Below, piece by piece: positions 46,722 through 55,876 of a DNA stretch of 64,000 nucleotides (within the stretch, counting starts at the first letter, position 1; every line of letters starts with the position of its first letter). Where the stretch lies: contig NC_081807.1 in the NCBI RefSeq assembly GCF_030704535.1, positions 2,025,001-2,089,000 of the forward strand, read 5' to 3'. Both the position numbers and the translations under genes were made by a program. The notes beneath the pieces were generated by a model, which was not told where the DNA came from, did not search any database, and was given only the letters and a program-made list of their open reading frames with translations. The DNA comes from Vitis vinifera. Its lineage: Eukaryota; Streptophyta; Magnoliopsida; Vitales; Vitaceae.

Positions 46722-48420
46722 GCAATGCCAAACTATTGCCGTGAATTACAAGCATCAATGCAGAAGAAGAATAATATGCCCATAGAGGAGGTTCTAGTTT
46801 CAGTTCCATGTAACAATAAAGGGTAGGGGTTTTTTTCTTTCTCTTTTTGGAATTTCACTAGGGGGTTTCCAACCCTCGTGGGAGCTAGGTGTTGGTGGGA
46901 AGGTGGGTTTTAATCTTTCTCTTTTCTTTTCTTGATTGCCTTTGGGGCTATATCTGTATACTCCGTGTGTACTTTGTTGCGCCTTTTTGCAAGCGCTTTT
47001 AATATATTCTGCTTATTTACCTATCAAAAAATAAAGAAAGAAAACAAAGATTACCTATGAAAGAATAAAAAATAAAAAGAATCATGGTGAATTTCATATT
47101 CACAGATTCTTTCACATTACAAGGCTAAATCAGAGGTTACATGCCACTATGAAGCTCTGGAGCACCCTGTACACTAAATACCAAGAGTCTTAATGTGCCT
47201 GACTTTCATAATCTTTCCAGTAAAACCGTTAAATATGGGGCACTAGGTTCATATACTTACTAATAAGCAATTGAAACTGAAATGGCTTCAAGGGTACATT
47301 GAATGATGGCAACTGGGCTGAAACAATCCCATCAGATGAAAATGATAGCAGAGGAAGCTGCCCCCAAAGTGTAGCTCAGCGGTAGTGCCCCTTGGCAATG
47401 AACCAAAGGTCCTGCATTTGAGCCTCCCTGGTCTATTAGTATAGGGTAAACAGATGGGCCCATATCAACCGGGGTTTGCTATAATGGCAGTTGGGATTAA
47501 TGTCTCCCTGTCAGGGTGGATTCCTCATCATCAAAAGAATGATACCAGAGGAAGCTGGCAGTCCATATATCCCACGTGAATCGCAGCTTGGTCTGATGGT
47601 ATTGCTCCAAGCATAAATAAGATGTCATTTGCACATTAAGTTGCAAAGATGCTAAATTAAAAAAAGCATATCAAGGCACAAACAAAGAAAAAGTTTAGTA
47701 GCTCCACGTGATGAAGATAGAACACACTAATATGGAGAAGCATGTGTCAATGCAGAAAGCAATAGATTCAACTACTTCTCCAAACAAAACTCCATTCTTA
47801 CCAAGAAAGTTTAGTGAAAAAAAAAAAAAAAGAATTAAACCATAGATTATTCTTTTCTCATCTACCAAACAGAAAGCAAACTCCAATAATTCACAAAAGC
47901 AAAATTACTCAATGTCCAAATTGATTACAACTTCTACCAACTCCCCGGGAAAATAACAAAAGGCATGGGAAAAATACTCAAAGAAGCTTTTCCCTTCTTT
48001 CCCCTCATATTTTTCCCAGGAACGAACCAAACAGAACCCAACTAACAGATCACAAACATAATCAACAAACAAGATCATTCCTCCTCCCAACACAATAACC
48101 GGATTAATAACACACAACACCACCGAACAAAATTCGCTATCAGAAAACCAAACCATGAATTAGGTTTTCCATATTGCGGGAATCAGAATGCACCGATCTT
48201 AAAACCAAGAAACCACACCACAACTCCCACCTCCCGGACCCAAAAAGAAAAAAGAAACAAACAAACAAATAAACAGAGGGAGAATTGGGTTTTCGAGAAA
48301 GAATACCTTAGAAGCGGCGAGGCGATGCGCGAAGCTTCTGTTGGGGAGCCCGCCGACCTCCCGCTGCCAAACGTCGACGACTGCTCTGTCCAGACTCGTT
48401 GTAGACCTCCTCCTCGACAT
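33806..48420 (-). CDS. DCAF8: DCAF8-type WD40 protein (CUL4-DDB1 substrate receptor)
   Basis: Five phased exons on the minus strand: 48307-48420, 36918-37169, 36395-36538, 35335-36066 and 33806-34045, giving about 493 residues, close to Arabidopsis At4g35140 as I recall it. DCAF8/WDR42 proteins dock substrates on CUL4-DDB1 ubiquitin ligases. Seen: an N-terminal basic stretch with VWQREVGGLPNRSFAHRLAAS, WD repeats starting KLEKHRGCVNTVSFNADGE then RRIILWDWESG, the DWD-like ARLYDIRKYKWDG, a Ser/Asp acidic linker (STMDTDDNVSPQVYKGH), two further repeats (IFIWKKSG, DIKIWTPKA) and a family-typical tail SPQDLMIQLFSLQRQLR ending acidic. Intron 1 is 11.1 kb because of nested transposons; intron 4 carries a long GAT repeat. 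Exon junctions are all phase 0. Confidence 0.92.
34100..34385. repeat. Long compound ATC/GTC/ACC trinucleotide repeat
   Basis: About 285 bp of nearly pure trinucleotides (mostly ATC, with GTC, CTC and ACC blocks) inside DCAF8 intron 4. It creates long poly-Asp, poly-Met/Thr and poly-Ile open frames that are artefacts. It lies just upstream of the last exon, whose acceptor (TTTCCAG) is about 50 bp away. Confidence 0.9.
36661..36719. repeat. Short direct repeat in DCAF8 intron 2
   Basis: ATGAATATCATTCAATCT occurs twice about 40 bp apart, separated by an A run. Could be slippage or the target-site scar of a lost insertion. Confidence 0.4.
37438..37811. repeat. Intronic tandem duplication (left part)
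   Basis: Copy 1 is about 37438-37697. Copy 2 begins at 37712 with the same GTAAACATTTGGGAAA and runs to 37811, where it is interrupted by the LTR element and continues at 45845. Period is about 274 bp. Shared landmarks are CAGTAACATATGGAACTAA and CCTGCAAATATGTC. Confidence 0.85.
37812..38152 (-). repeat. 3' LTR of the gag/protease element
   Basis: 341 bp, aligned with 45383-45839. Shorter mainly because the other LTR has extra copies of a short internal repeat (AGAAACTAAT(C/G)-type phrases). Confidence 0.85.
39052..44191 (-). mobile_element. L1-type LINE inserted in the LTR element
   Basis: 5.1-kb non-LTR retrotransposon, minus orientation, with a 15-bp target-site duplication (TGAAGGGGCATCTTT at 39037-39051 and 44192-44206) and a poly-A tail (T run at 39052-39059). 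Parts in order: ORF1-like region (about 43400-44150); apurinic-type endonuclease with CFQETKVQ and GGASGGILFFWD (about 42990-43340) continuing to IVFDHCPISLEG (about 42700); reverse transcriptase with LLKLDIEKAFDHVNW, RGLRQGDPLSPYLF and FADD at about 40744-40755; and a terminal zf-RVT region with CYLCKVEEETSDHLILFC (about 39490-39560). The frame is broken many times and a solo LTR interrupts the RT (41231-41809), so it is dead. Near full length, unlike most plant LINE copies. Confidence 0.9.
41231..41809. mobile_element. Solo LTR inside the LINE
   Basis: 579 bp beginning TGATGTAGGACAACCC and ending CATCGTCATCA, flanked by the 5-bp duplication ATTTG (41226-41230 and 41810-41814). It has no internal region, so it is a solo LTR left by LTR-LTR recombination. 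Sequence on either side belongs to the LINE reverse transcriptase. Family not identified. It is the youngest layer of the nest. Confidence 0.8.
45383..45839 (-). repeat. 5' LTR of the gag/protease element
   Basis: 457 bp, adjoining the tRNA-Met primer-binding site at 45364-45375. Matches 37812-38152 with roughly twenty substitutions over the ~300 alignable bases by eye, plus expansion of a short AAACTAATGATGTAGG-type internal repeat. Confidence 0.85.
45845..46005. repeat. Intronic tandem duplication, displaced part of copy 2
   Basis: Continues copy 2 of the 274-bp intronic duplication after the LTR element: TGTCTTTGTTTAC, TTTCAAGGACAA, CCCAATTCT and TTTGAGCACAAACTTGTATG match 37528-37697 in order. 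Confidence 0.85.
46686..46719. repeat. GA dinucleotide microsatellite
   Basis: About 17 uninterrupted GA units in DCAF8 intron 1. Confidence 0.9.
46820..47045 (+). mobile_element. 5'-truncated LINE 3' end
   Basis: The segment ending GTATACTCCGTGTGTACTTT, then CGCTTTTAATATATTC, TTATTTACCTATC and an A-rich tail (AAAAAATAAAGAAAG) matches the 3' terminus of the LINE at 39052-39180 read on the minus strand (GTATACTTCATGTGTAC ... TTATTTACCTATAAAA). Opposite orientation to that copy. No clear target-site duplication. Confidence 0.6.
47361..47537 (+). mobile_element. tRNA-derived SINE
   Basis: 177 bp with an RNA polymerase III A box (TAGCTCAGCGGTAG at about 47372-47385) and a B-box-like GGTCCTGCATTTGAGCC (about 47410-47426). 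It is flanked by a 20-bp target-site duplication with one mismatch (47341-47360 and 47538-47557, core CAGAGGAAGCTG). The long duplication marks LINE-driven insertion. Family not identified. The young-looking duplication suggests a fairly recent insertion. Confidence 0.75.
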
Positions 48421-48604
48421 CGTTTGCTTCTGAGAAAGAAAAATGGGTGATTGGTAAGAGAAAATGAAGGAAAGTTAACAGCGTCCTCGAGACTCTCACC
48501 GATCTTTTGATTCGGTTTTTCTAGAATGATTCAAGTTGTTTTCGCTGAATTCACACCATCCCACATCGATTAGTACTGAAAATATATACAGTAAACACCA
48601 TCTG

Positions 48605-48720
48605 AGATGCCTTTCTCTCTCTAAGCTCTCTTTCTCTAATTTTTCTCTTACATGCCCGTCTCTCTACTTTCTCTCTCTAAACTCTCTGAAAGTTTTCTCC
48701 CTCCCTACTCTCTCTTTCAA
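48605..48720 (-). promoter_or_regulatory. GA-rich tract upstream of DCAF8
   Basis: On the minus strand this is a run of GAGAGA/AGAGAG phrases 185-300 bp upstream of the DCAF8 ATG. GA-rich tracts of this kind are common in plant 5' UTRs and core promoters (BPC-factor sites). Function inferred. Confidence 0.35.
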
Positions 48721-48965
48721 TGCCTTTTAGGAATGTCCACGTAACGTTATCAGAGGATTGGAACGGTGGTGATTGGGTGTGACGAGGGACAGAGTATTAG
48801 GTTAGGCTTGACAGATGTCATTTTTTGGGTTATAATGTGGAAGTTTTATTTATTATTTATTTATTTATTTTGGCTTAAAGTTTATTAGTAAAATGAATTG
48901 ATATATTTGGTTTTCTCCGTCAACTTGATAAACCTTTAGAAGATAAATAAGTATATATATATTAA

Positions 48966-49291
48966 GGTTATGTTTGGTTCCCAGAAAATTTGAAGGAAAA
49001 TGCAAGGGAAATAAAATATAAAAAAAAAGTAGAAGGAAAGAAAAAGTGAAGGAAAATAAAAAAATAGATTAAAAGTTGATAAATTATTTTTTTTGTTACT
49101 TCAAACTCATTTTATTTATTTTAACTCATCAATATAAAGATTAAATAATTTAAAAATACATAAGTTTTTAATTAGTTTTAATCACATTTGATTTTCTTTG
49201 ATATTTTTCATAGGACAACCAAACATAAAAAAATCATTTTCCTTTGCATTTTTTTTCTTTCCTTAGTATTTTCCGGGAACCAAACATAACC
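48966..49291. mobile_element. Tourist-like (PIF/Harbinger) MITE
   Basis: 326-bp non-coding element with terminal inverted repeats GGTTATGTTTGGTTCCC / GGGAACCAAACATAACC and a 3-bp TAA target duplication on both sides (48963-48965 and 49292-49294). The ends extend as imperfect inverted repeats through AAGGAAAATGCAA / TTTGCATTTTTTTTC-like sequence. TAA/TTA target sites and TGTTTGG termini are typical of Tourist MITEs mobilised by PIF/Harbinger transposase. Confidence 0.85.
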
Positions 49292-51600
49292 TAAGAAATT
49301 ATAAAATTTATTTTTAAAAACATTGTGAAACAAACCTTAATATTTCTTATTCTATATTAAAATTGGTAATTTAATTTAGAATTAATTTCATCCCACACCT
49401 CAAAAGTTTTTAATAAATACCCCTTAGCATTATAAATTTGAAATTTTATCGAATACATCGAAGTGAAAATAAGGTTAATAAAAATAAAAAATAAAAAATA
49501 AAAAGAATTGGGGAGGTATTAGATGAAGTTTCAAATATATAGGGATTAGGTGTATTTAATCAAAATCTTAGGAAGGAAAATAAACTTTTTATTTCTTGTA
49601 AGAGCGTGCTTTGATTTTTATGAGAATAAACCTTTTTATTTCTAATTGTAATCCAAATGGACTAATTTTTTGTCTCATTCTTCTTCCTTATTTTCACATT
49701 TCAAATGCACCATAATGAATTTTTTTGGAAGAAAGGAATCATATGTCAATTTCTTTTTATATATACAAAATTTTTGTGTTGATATATGAAAAAATAATAA
49801 TTTTTTTTTACAATTTCAAATTAGATGTAAATATGAATAATTCAAAATAGATGTAAATATGAATAATTCAAAATTGTAAAAGTAATAAGTTAATTTACAA
49901 AACTAGAAGACTTGCAAATTATACCAACTTTTAATTTAATAAAATTAAAAGATACTATGGAATTAAGGCTAATTTATGTAGAAAAATCACTAAGGGGTGA
50001 ATTGGGTTTTTGATTTTTTTTTTTTAATCATAACAAATTTAATCAAAGTAAGACACAAATACAAAATTTATAGTAGTTTGACACCTTTTACTGATATCCA
50101 TTATTCTTAAAGTTTTTACCAAATTTTCAATATCTTTACATTGTATTCCAATTCCAATGAACACTTATATAATCTCTTCAAATATTTACTAACTTAAAGC
50201 TTTCAATGCCCACACTCGAACTTTAATATTAAGGAAAAGAAACCTTCAATCTAACTCAATAAATATTTAAGTATAAAAGAATATTAGAAGGTATGCAAGT
50301 GAAGACTATTTTCAAACAAACGCTTACTTTCCTTCTTTCATCAATGTGCTTATATGTCGATGTCCTTGTTTCAAAGAGACACATGGTAACAAAACGAACA
50401 CACTTTGTAATTATAAAAGAGATTTTCAATCATATTTAATGTACCTTACATCAAAAATGTTTCGATGGTAAGTTACAAAAAATACTTATAGAAGTTACAA
50501 AGCAAAACCAAATATATTCTCGCATTAGATCCTGACAAACCTTATCATGGGAAACCAAAGGTATCTTAACCAAAGGTATCTTATTAGTCATATGTGATTG
50601 TAATCTTTGAATGTACAAACAAATGCTCCTTTTCTATTGTGTATTCTTTTTGTTCTTGGAGGACGCATCATACAACTCCATTTATTATTATCATAATGTT
50701 TTAGTTTTAATTTTTTATACATATTTTTTAATAAGATTATTATGCTTATTTTCAATTTTATACCATTATAACTCGGAGAAAGGCCAAGGGAACATTTTTA
50801 TAGAATTTTAGAAAAAAACAATTTTATGATAATTTTAGAAAAAAAGATTAAGATTCTTTTATTTGTTTTTTTATAGAATATTTTGAATTAAAAATATAAA
50901 AAATACTTTTGTTTATTTATTTTACATTAATAAGTTGAAAGAATTATTTTTTGTATTTGAGTTCTAAAAAAGAATTTTATTTCTAAAACTAAGAAATGAT
51001 TTTGAGAATTATTTTTAACTATTTTCAAAATCCTTTGTCTAACAGACCCAAAATATCTCTCCCTTCCAACATGAGAAATCTCCCTGAATCAACCCCCATA
51101 CCATGTAGTTACTCATGCAGGTAAAGGATCCAGGAAATTTACATCTTTCCAGGAATTGACGGATGGTTCTTGTGCATTCGAGAACCTTAGTTCTTGACAA
51201 GGCCTTCAGTCTCAATTCCAACAACAGATGCTGCAAACTCTTTATGAGCATTTTTGTACGGCTAGCAATCCTTGTTGATAAATAATCATATGGTTCTGTC
51301 TGCGTAAATTTCGAAGATCCAAAAAAAATAAGAAAAACAAGAAGGAAAATATGCAAAATAAAATTGTTTGTATTAAAAAATTTATGAAATACAATTCTCT
51401 ATGATAAAGGTATTTAAAAAAAAAAGAATATTTTATGAAGATATGAATATTCTTTGAAGTCAAAGTTGAATCAAGGGCCTGGCGTGGTTTATTTCTGAAT
51501 TACAGCGTACCTTCTCACATGGATCCATGCATTTGAAAGCCTGCTAAGGGCGGTCGGAGAAACTTCCGGTCTTAATGAATTAGCTTTGACCATGGGAGTT

Positions 51601-51861
51601 TCAGAATTTCAACAGAGAGAAGTGAGGTGCGCATGTAATTTCTTCATCAAGCTTTTGGCACTTCTTCTCGTTAGTGTCGTGGTCATGAATAGGCCATTTT
51701 CCTCCAACTCTCAAGTTCTCAATTCTTTTATCAGTTGAGGTTGATGAAACCATACTAGTGTCACTAGTTCTCTCTCCAACATGATCAGGACCAAGTATAG
51801 ATAGAGCTACTCCGGTTTCCAACAGTGTCTTATACTTCGATGTATCCAAAGTTCTCCCCAT
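51601..51861 (-). CDS. Unrecognised small open frame
   Basis: 86 codons from ATG (MGRTLDTSKYKTLLETGVAL ... HFSLLKF), hydrophilic, no domain recognised. It lies 3' of the E-class PPR gene and is less AT-rich than its surroundings. A second minus-strand frame at 51039-51356 (with LLLELRLKALSRTKVLEC) could be another exon of the same gene, but I cannot show a splice. It could equally be chance. Confidence 0.25.
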   Translation of the reverse strand: MGRTLDTSKYKTLLETGVALSILGPDHVGERTSDTSMVSSTSTDKRIENLRVGGKWPIHDHDTNEKKCQKLDEEITCAPHFSLLKF

Positions 51862-52159
51862 CCTCTCCCATTTCCAAAGCTGTGGGTTGGGTCCTATTCC
51901 CGGATCTTCCCATGGAGTGGTTTGACAAGGAAGTTCTTACTCATATGGGTTCTAAGCTATGACAAGCAGTGCTTTGAAGAAAAGAGGCCTATCAGGAAAG
52001 GAATATGGGCTTTGTTCTAACCAAAGCTATTGTATCCTTTGCCCTTTTCCTTGCAAGTAAGCAACTGCCGTTCTCTTAATCCATGACACCTTGTTATCAC
52101 ACAACATCTCAAATCAAATCTTTTAAAACCTTATGGCAACTCTAGGTCAGTCATAAATA

Positions 52160-54205
52160 CTATCCAGAATGGGAGGAATCTACCCAACTATATCCTGGTT
52201 GCTTTCTGATATTATTTCTTTCCATCATCATTCTCATTTCTGTTGCATTATCCCATTGCCCCACATCAGCATACATGTTGTGAAGCAATACATACGGGGC
52301 TGAGCTTTCTGGTTCCAGTTTCATCAATGCTTCAGCTGCAACTCGGGCCAACTCCACATTGTTATGCACCCTACAAGCACCCAGTAATGCACCCCACACA
52401 GCCTTATCTGGTTCAAATGGCATGCTATTGATCAGATCCATAGCCTCCTCAAGCTGCCCATGTCGACCCACAATGTCCACAAGGGAGGCAAAGTGCTCAA
52501 TTCGTGGCTCAATTCCAAATTCACAGGCCATGGATTTGAAGTGCATCCGACCTTCTTTCACGAACCCAGCATGAGCACACGCATTCAAAACTGAGATAAA
52601 TGTAATATAAGTGGGCCGCACTTTAAGCCTCTTCATCAACTCAAAAAGTTCTAGAGCGTCTGCAGCAAATCCATGAAATGCATATCCTCCGATCATTGCA
52701 TTCCAAGAGATTACTTCTTTCTGCAATTTCACCTCATCAAAAATGGTTCGAGCTTCAACTATTGCCCCACACCTTGAATACATGGTAATCAGGGAGTTAT
52801 TTATTGGTATATCTGGAATAACTGTTTTTGTAATCTGCTGATGGATTTGCATACCTAGGTGCAGAGCTGCGAACCCTGAGCACACACTAAGGACTGAAGA
52901 TAAAGTGTGCCTATCAGGTTTCTCTCCTTGGAGTAGCATCTGCCTGTAGAGTTCAGTTGCTCCTTTGTAGTCTCCATTATTCTCATAACCTGCTATCATG
53001 GAGTTCCATGAGACCAGGTTTTTCTGTGGAATCGTTGCAAATAGAGCACGGGCAAGTTCTAGATTACCCTTCTGTGCAAATCCAGAGATCATTGAATTCC
53101 ATGTCAGTGTGTCAGGGTTTGGCATTTCTTGAAAAAGCATCCATGCTTCTTCCATATCTGACATGCGAACATAGCCACTGATCATGGTGTTCCAAGAAAT
53201 AGTATCGCGCTCTTTCATTTGATCAAAAAGAACCCTGGCAGAAAAGATGTCCCTGGCTTTCACATAGCACATGATCATGGAATTCCATGATACTACATTC
53301 CTTTCAAACCGCCCACCATCTTTCTGTCCTCCATCATAAAATGGGATTTGATCAAAAAGTTGTCGAGCTTTGTCGACTCTTCCATTTTGACCATACCCAG
53401 CAAGCAAAATATTATAAGCATGTACCAGATCACCTTTGTCATCATCCTGTCTCCTGCTCGTAAGCAAAATTCTTTTTGCTTCATCCAATTCACCATTCTG
53501 AATTAAACCTGCCACAAGAGCACTGAGAGAAGCCGAGTCCCTCTCCGGCATTCGCATGAAAAACTCAATAGCCCTCTCTACATCCCCATTCTGCAAAAAC
53601 CCAGTAACCATGGCATTCCAGCTAACCACATTCCGCTCCTGCATGCTGTCAAAAAGTTGTAATGCCTCATCCATCCTCCCACTCCGTGTATATCCACTAA
53701 TCATAGTGTTCCACGAGACACAATCCCTCTCTGGCATTTCATCAAACAAATGCCTCCCCTCCTCCACCCACCTCCCTTGACACGATACATAACCCGATAT
53801 CATCAAGTTCCATGACACTACATCCCTGTCAGGCATTTCATCAAACAGCTTACGAGCCTTAGCCATCTCTCTCCTTCTAACATATCCAGTTATCATTGAA
53901 TTCCAAGTAACAATGTTTCTCTGCGGCATTGCATCAAACAGAGCTCTTGCTTCATTAATTCGACCGTTTCGGATCAAATGAGAGATTCTTTTGTTAGGAG
54001 TATAGAGGTCTAGAGACACAGAATTTTTGGGTTGTTGTAATGTTGAGACGAAACAGTGGAGGTGTGGTGGAGGAGATAGGTTCTTGAGAATAGATCGTTT
54101 GAGTGGGTGGGGAGGATGGAGATGGTGATAATGCTTCTTCCTCCGTATCAGAATATTGCCATTCAAGCAGCGTATCGTCCTCCAGCGACTCGCCAAGTTC
54201 ACCAT
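52160..54205 (-). CDS. E-class PPR protein, mitochondrial (At1g62260-like)
   Basis: Single-exon 681-residue PLS-class pentatricopeptide repeat protein. The leader is Arg-rich with little acid (MVNLASRWRTIRCLNGNILI), consistent with mitochondrial import. From about residue 75 repeated motifs such as RNIVTWNSMITGYVRRREMA and RDTISWNTMISGYVRMSDME follow with unusual regularity in 31-residue S-type steps. An E domain then begins near AVWGALLGACRVHNNVE and the protein ends SWVDSSHSG without a DYW domain. Length and repeat order resemble Arabidopsis At1g62260. E-class proteins usually bind organelle RNA and recruit a deaminase in trans; the target is unknown. Divergently arranged with the PPR-SMR gene 1.67 kb away. 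Confidence 0.93.
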   Translation of the reverse strand: MVNLASRWRTIRCLNGNILIRRKKHYHHLHPPHPLKRSILKNLSPPPHLHCFVSTLQQPKNSVSLDLYTPNKRISHLIRNGRINEARALFDAMPQRNIVTWNSMITGYVRRREMAKARKLFDEMPDRDVVSWNLMISGYVSCQGRWVEEGRHLFDEMPERDCVSWNTMISGYTRSGRMDEALQLFDSMQERNVVSWNAMVTGFLQNGDVERAIEFFMRMPERDSASLSALVAGLIQNGELDEAKRILLTSRRQDDDKGDLVHAYNILLAGYGQNGRVDKARQLFDQIPFYDGGQKDGGRFERNVVSWNSMIMCYVKARDIFSARVLFDQMKERDTISWNTMISGYVRMSDMEEAWMLFQEMPNPDTLTWNSMISGFAQKGNLELARALFATIPQKNLVSWNSMIAGYENNGDYKGATELYRQMLLQGEKPDRHTLSSVLSVCSGFAALHLGMQIHQQITKTVIPDIPINNSLITMYSRCGAIVEARTIFDEVKLQKEVISWNAMIGGYAFHGFAADALELFELMKRLKVRPTYITFISVLNACAHAGFVKEGRMHFKSMACEFGIEPRIEHFASLVDIVGRHGQLEEAMDLINSMPFEPDKAVWGALLGACRVHNNVELARVAAEALMKLEPESSAPYVLLHNMYADVGQWDNATEMRMMMERNNIRKQPGYSWVDSSHSG

Positions 54206-54674
54206 TGAAGTACTCTTTTAGTTTCTTCTATTCCATCTAAAGCAGCTCATATTGCATTTGCATTTGAAGTACAAAAAAAAAAAAATCACTAGATATAATC
54301 GCCAGAAAGTAATTGCATATTGAAAATAAAAGGAATGATTTATTAAAGTAATAATGATTTTTTAGTAAAAATTTCACATCTGTGTGAATGATATTTTAGT
54401 TTTAAGTTTAATTTCTCAATAGTTCAAACCATTAAGCATTCAGAGTGAAATCCAACCCTTTGTTTGGTTACCAAGAAAATGAAAAAAATAATAATAATAA
54501 AAGAAAACCACATTTTGGTTACTACGTTATCTCTCTCACTTTCTTCGCTGCCAAGAATGATTCAAAATTTTCTTTCATTTTCTCATTAGTTTCTCAGCAT
54601 CTAACCTTCATCTAACCGATTGTATCTAACTTAGAAATCGATTGATTGAATTGGGAATAGAGATTGGAACAGTA

Positions 54675-54835
54675 CCTTGAACTCAAAGATCAACCGAAAC
54701 GCAGCGTTTGAAAAGGGATGATCGAATGCGTTTGTGTAAACGGTGATCGGGCTACGTTGAACCCAGAGAAGAGATCGACCGAAGCGCAGCTTGTTCAGGG
54801 ATGATTGAAAGCTTCGTGTGTACAGTATGAACTAT
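54675..54835. repeat. Degenerate ~82-bp tandem duplication
   Basis: TTGAACTCAAAGATCAACCG...CGCAGC...GGGATGATCGAA...GTGTAAAC in copy 1 (about 54675-54750) recurs as TTGAACCC...GATCGACCG...CGCAGC...GGGATGATTGAA...GTGTACAG in copy 2 (about 54757-54835), in the same order. Confidence 0.65.
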
Positions 54836-55009
54836 AAACAGAGACCGGGCACTACGTGAGTTGAGTTAATAATGGGCTGGGCCTGGACGAAAATTACATG
54901 AAGTTCAATCAAATCTCATTTCGCTTTTAATATTTTCAATCCATGCTCAAGTTAATTAGGTTTAATTCGGTTTCAGAGTTGACAAATCTAATAAATAATT
55001 TAACTTTTA

Positions 55010-55220
55010 GGTTATGTTTGGTTACTAAGAAAAGAAAAAACATGTTAAGGAAAATAAATTGTCATACGAAAAATACCAAAGAAAATCAAATATAATTAAA
55101 ATTAATTAAAATTTTATACATTTTCAAATCATTTAATCTTAAAAGCAACTTACTTTAAACAACTCAAAATTAATCACTTTCATTCTCATTCCCCATTTTC
55201 TAATAGTAATGTAAACATCT
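55010..55220. mobile_element. Degraded Tourist-like MITE fragment
   Basis: Starts with the same terminus as the 48966 element (TTA then GGTTATGTTTGGTTAC) and keeps internal AAAATAAA, AAATCAAATATAATTAAAA and AATCATTTAATCTT blocks. The right terminus is not recognisable, so the end is approximate. Confidence 0.45.
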
Positions 55221-55876
55221 CAATCAAATTCCTAATTTTGATTTCCATTCGTTCCGATCTCTTATACCTCTTTCTCATTCTAATTCCATTTCCTTCTTAT
55301 CATGTGTCTTCATGATTAAACATGCCAAAGTGCAACTAGCGAAATGGGAATTACTATCATTGATCTCTTTCCCAAGGAATGGAGGAAACATGCCACAAAA
55401 GAATTGAATCATTAGTTTTGGCCCATAGCACAAAGCCTAGCCCGGCCCACGAGTAAGCTCGCTTCCCCTGTAGGGGCAAGGATTGTGCTGGTTTTTTAAG
55501 TCTGAGTCCGGCCCGACATTGAAGTTATCAACACTTCAGATGTATTATATGGAATTTGGGTTAAAAGTTGAATTCCCAGTCCAGCCCAAGATCGGTTCAA
55601 AGGCCCACCAAATCCTAACCAGGACAACTCAAGTCGAACCCGAACCCGAACCCGACCAAGAGGATTAGCCCCCGCACGACCTGTTTAGACTTCCGCATGC
55701 GTATCCTTAGCCTCGTCACTGAGCTCAACTTTTAGAAATATTGATAACCGTTACTGCACTCTCTACCACATCACATCTAACCACCGCACTATCTATTAGC
55801 ATTTACAGCCACGGAGTAGTCTGAGTGCGACACAGCTGATTTTATTGTTCAAGAAGAAGCCTAAATTCGGAACAAA

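Larger units (their letters stand above)
46006..48306. other. Remaining part of DCAF8 intron 1
   Basis: Holds a GA microsatellite (46686-46719), a truncated LINE tail (about 46820-47045) and a SINE (47361-47537). The rest is AT-rich intron sequence with no gene recognised. Confidence 0.5.
48421..52159. other. Intergenic region between DCAF8 and the E-class PPR gene
   Basis: 48421-48720 is the DCAF8 promoter/5' UTR side, with a CT-rich tract (48605-48720; GA-rich on the gene's strand). A Tourist-like MITE lies at 48966-49291, followed by AT-rich spacer with a short tandem repeat near 49815-49875. Two minus-strand open frames near 51039-51356 and 51601-51861 are less AT-rich but have no recognised domain. 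Confidence 0.5.
54206..55876. promoter_or_regulatory. Shared divergent upstream region of two PPR genes
   Basis: 1.67 kb between start codons of oppositely transcribed genes. Contains a degenerate ~82-bp direct duplication (54675-54835), a degraded Tourist-like MITE end (from 55010) and a CCCGAA hexamer run near 55632-55655. No other gene seen. Whether promoter elements are shared is inference. Confidence 0.5.

Noticed and set aside
47361-47430. tRNA gene suggested by A and B boxes
   Set aside because: No acceptor stem or cloverleaf closes around it, and a 20-bp target duplication flanks a 177-bp unit, so it is a SINE.
55632-55655. CCCGAA hexamer run as interstitial telomere repeat
   Set aside because: The plant telomere unit is CCCTAAA; this is a short unrelated hexamer run.
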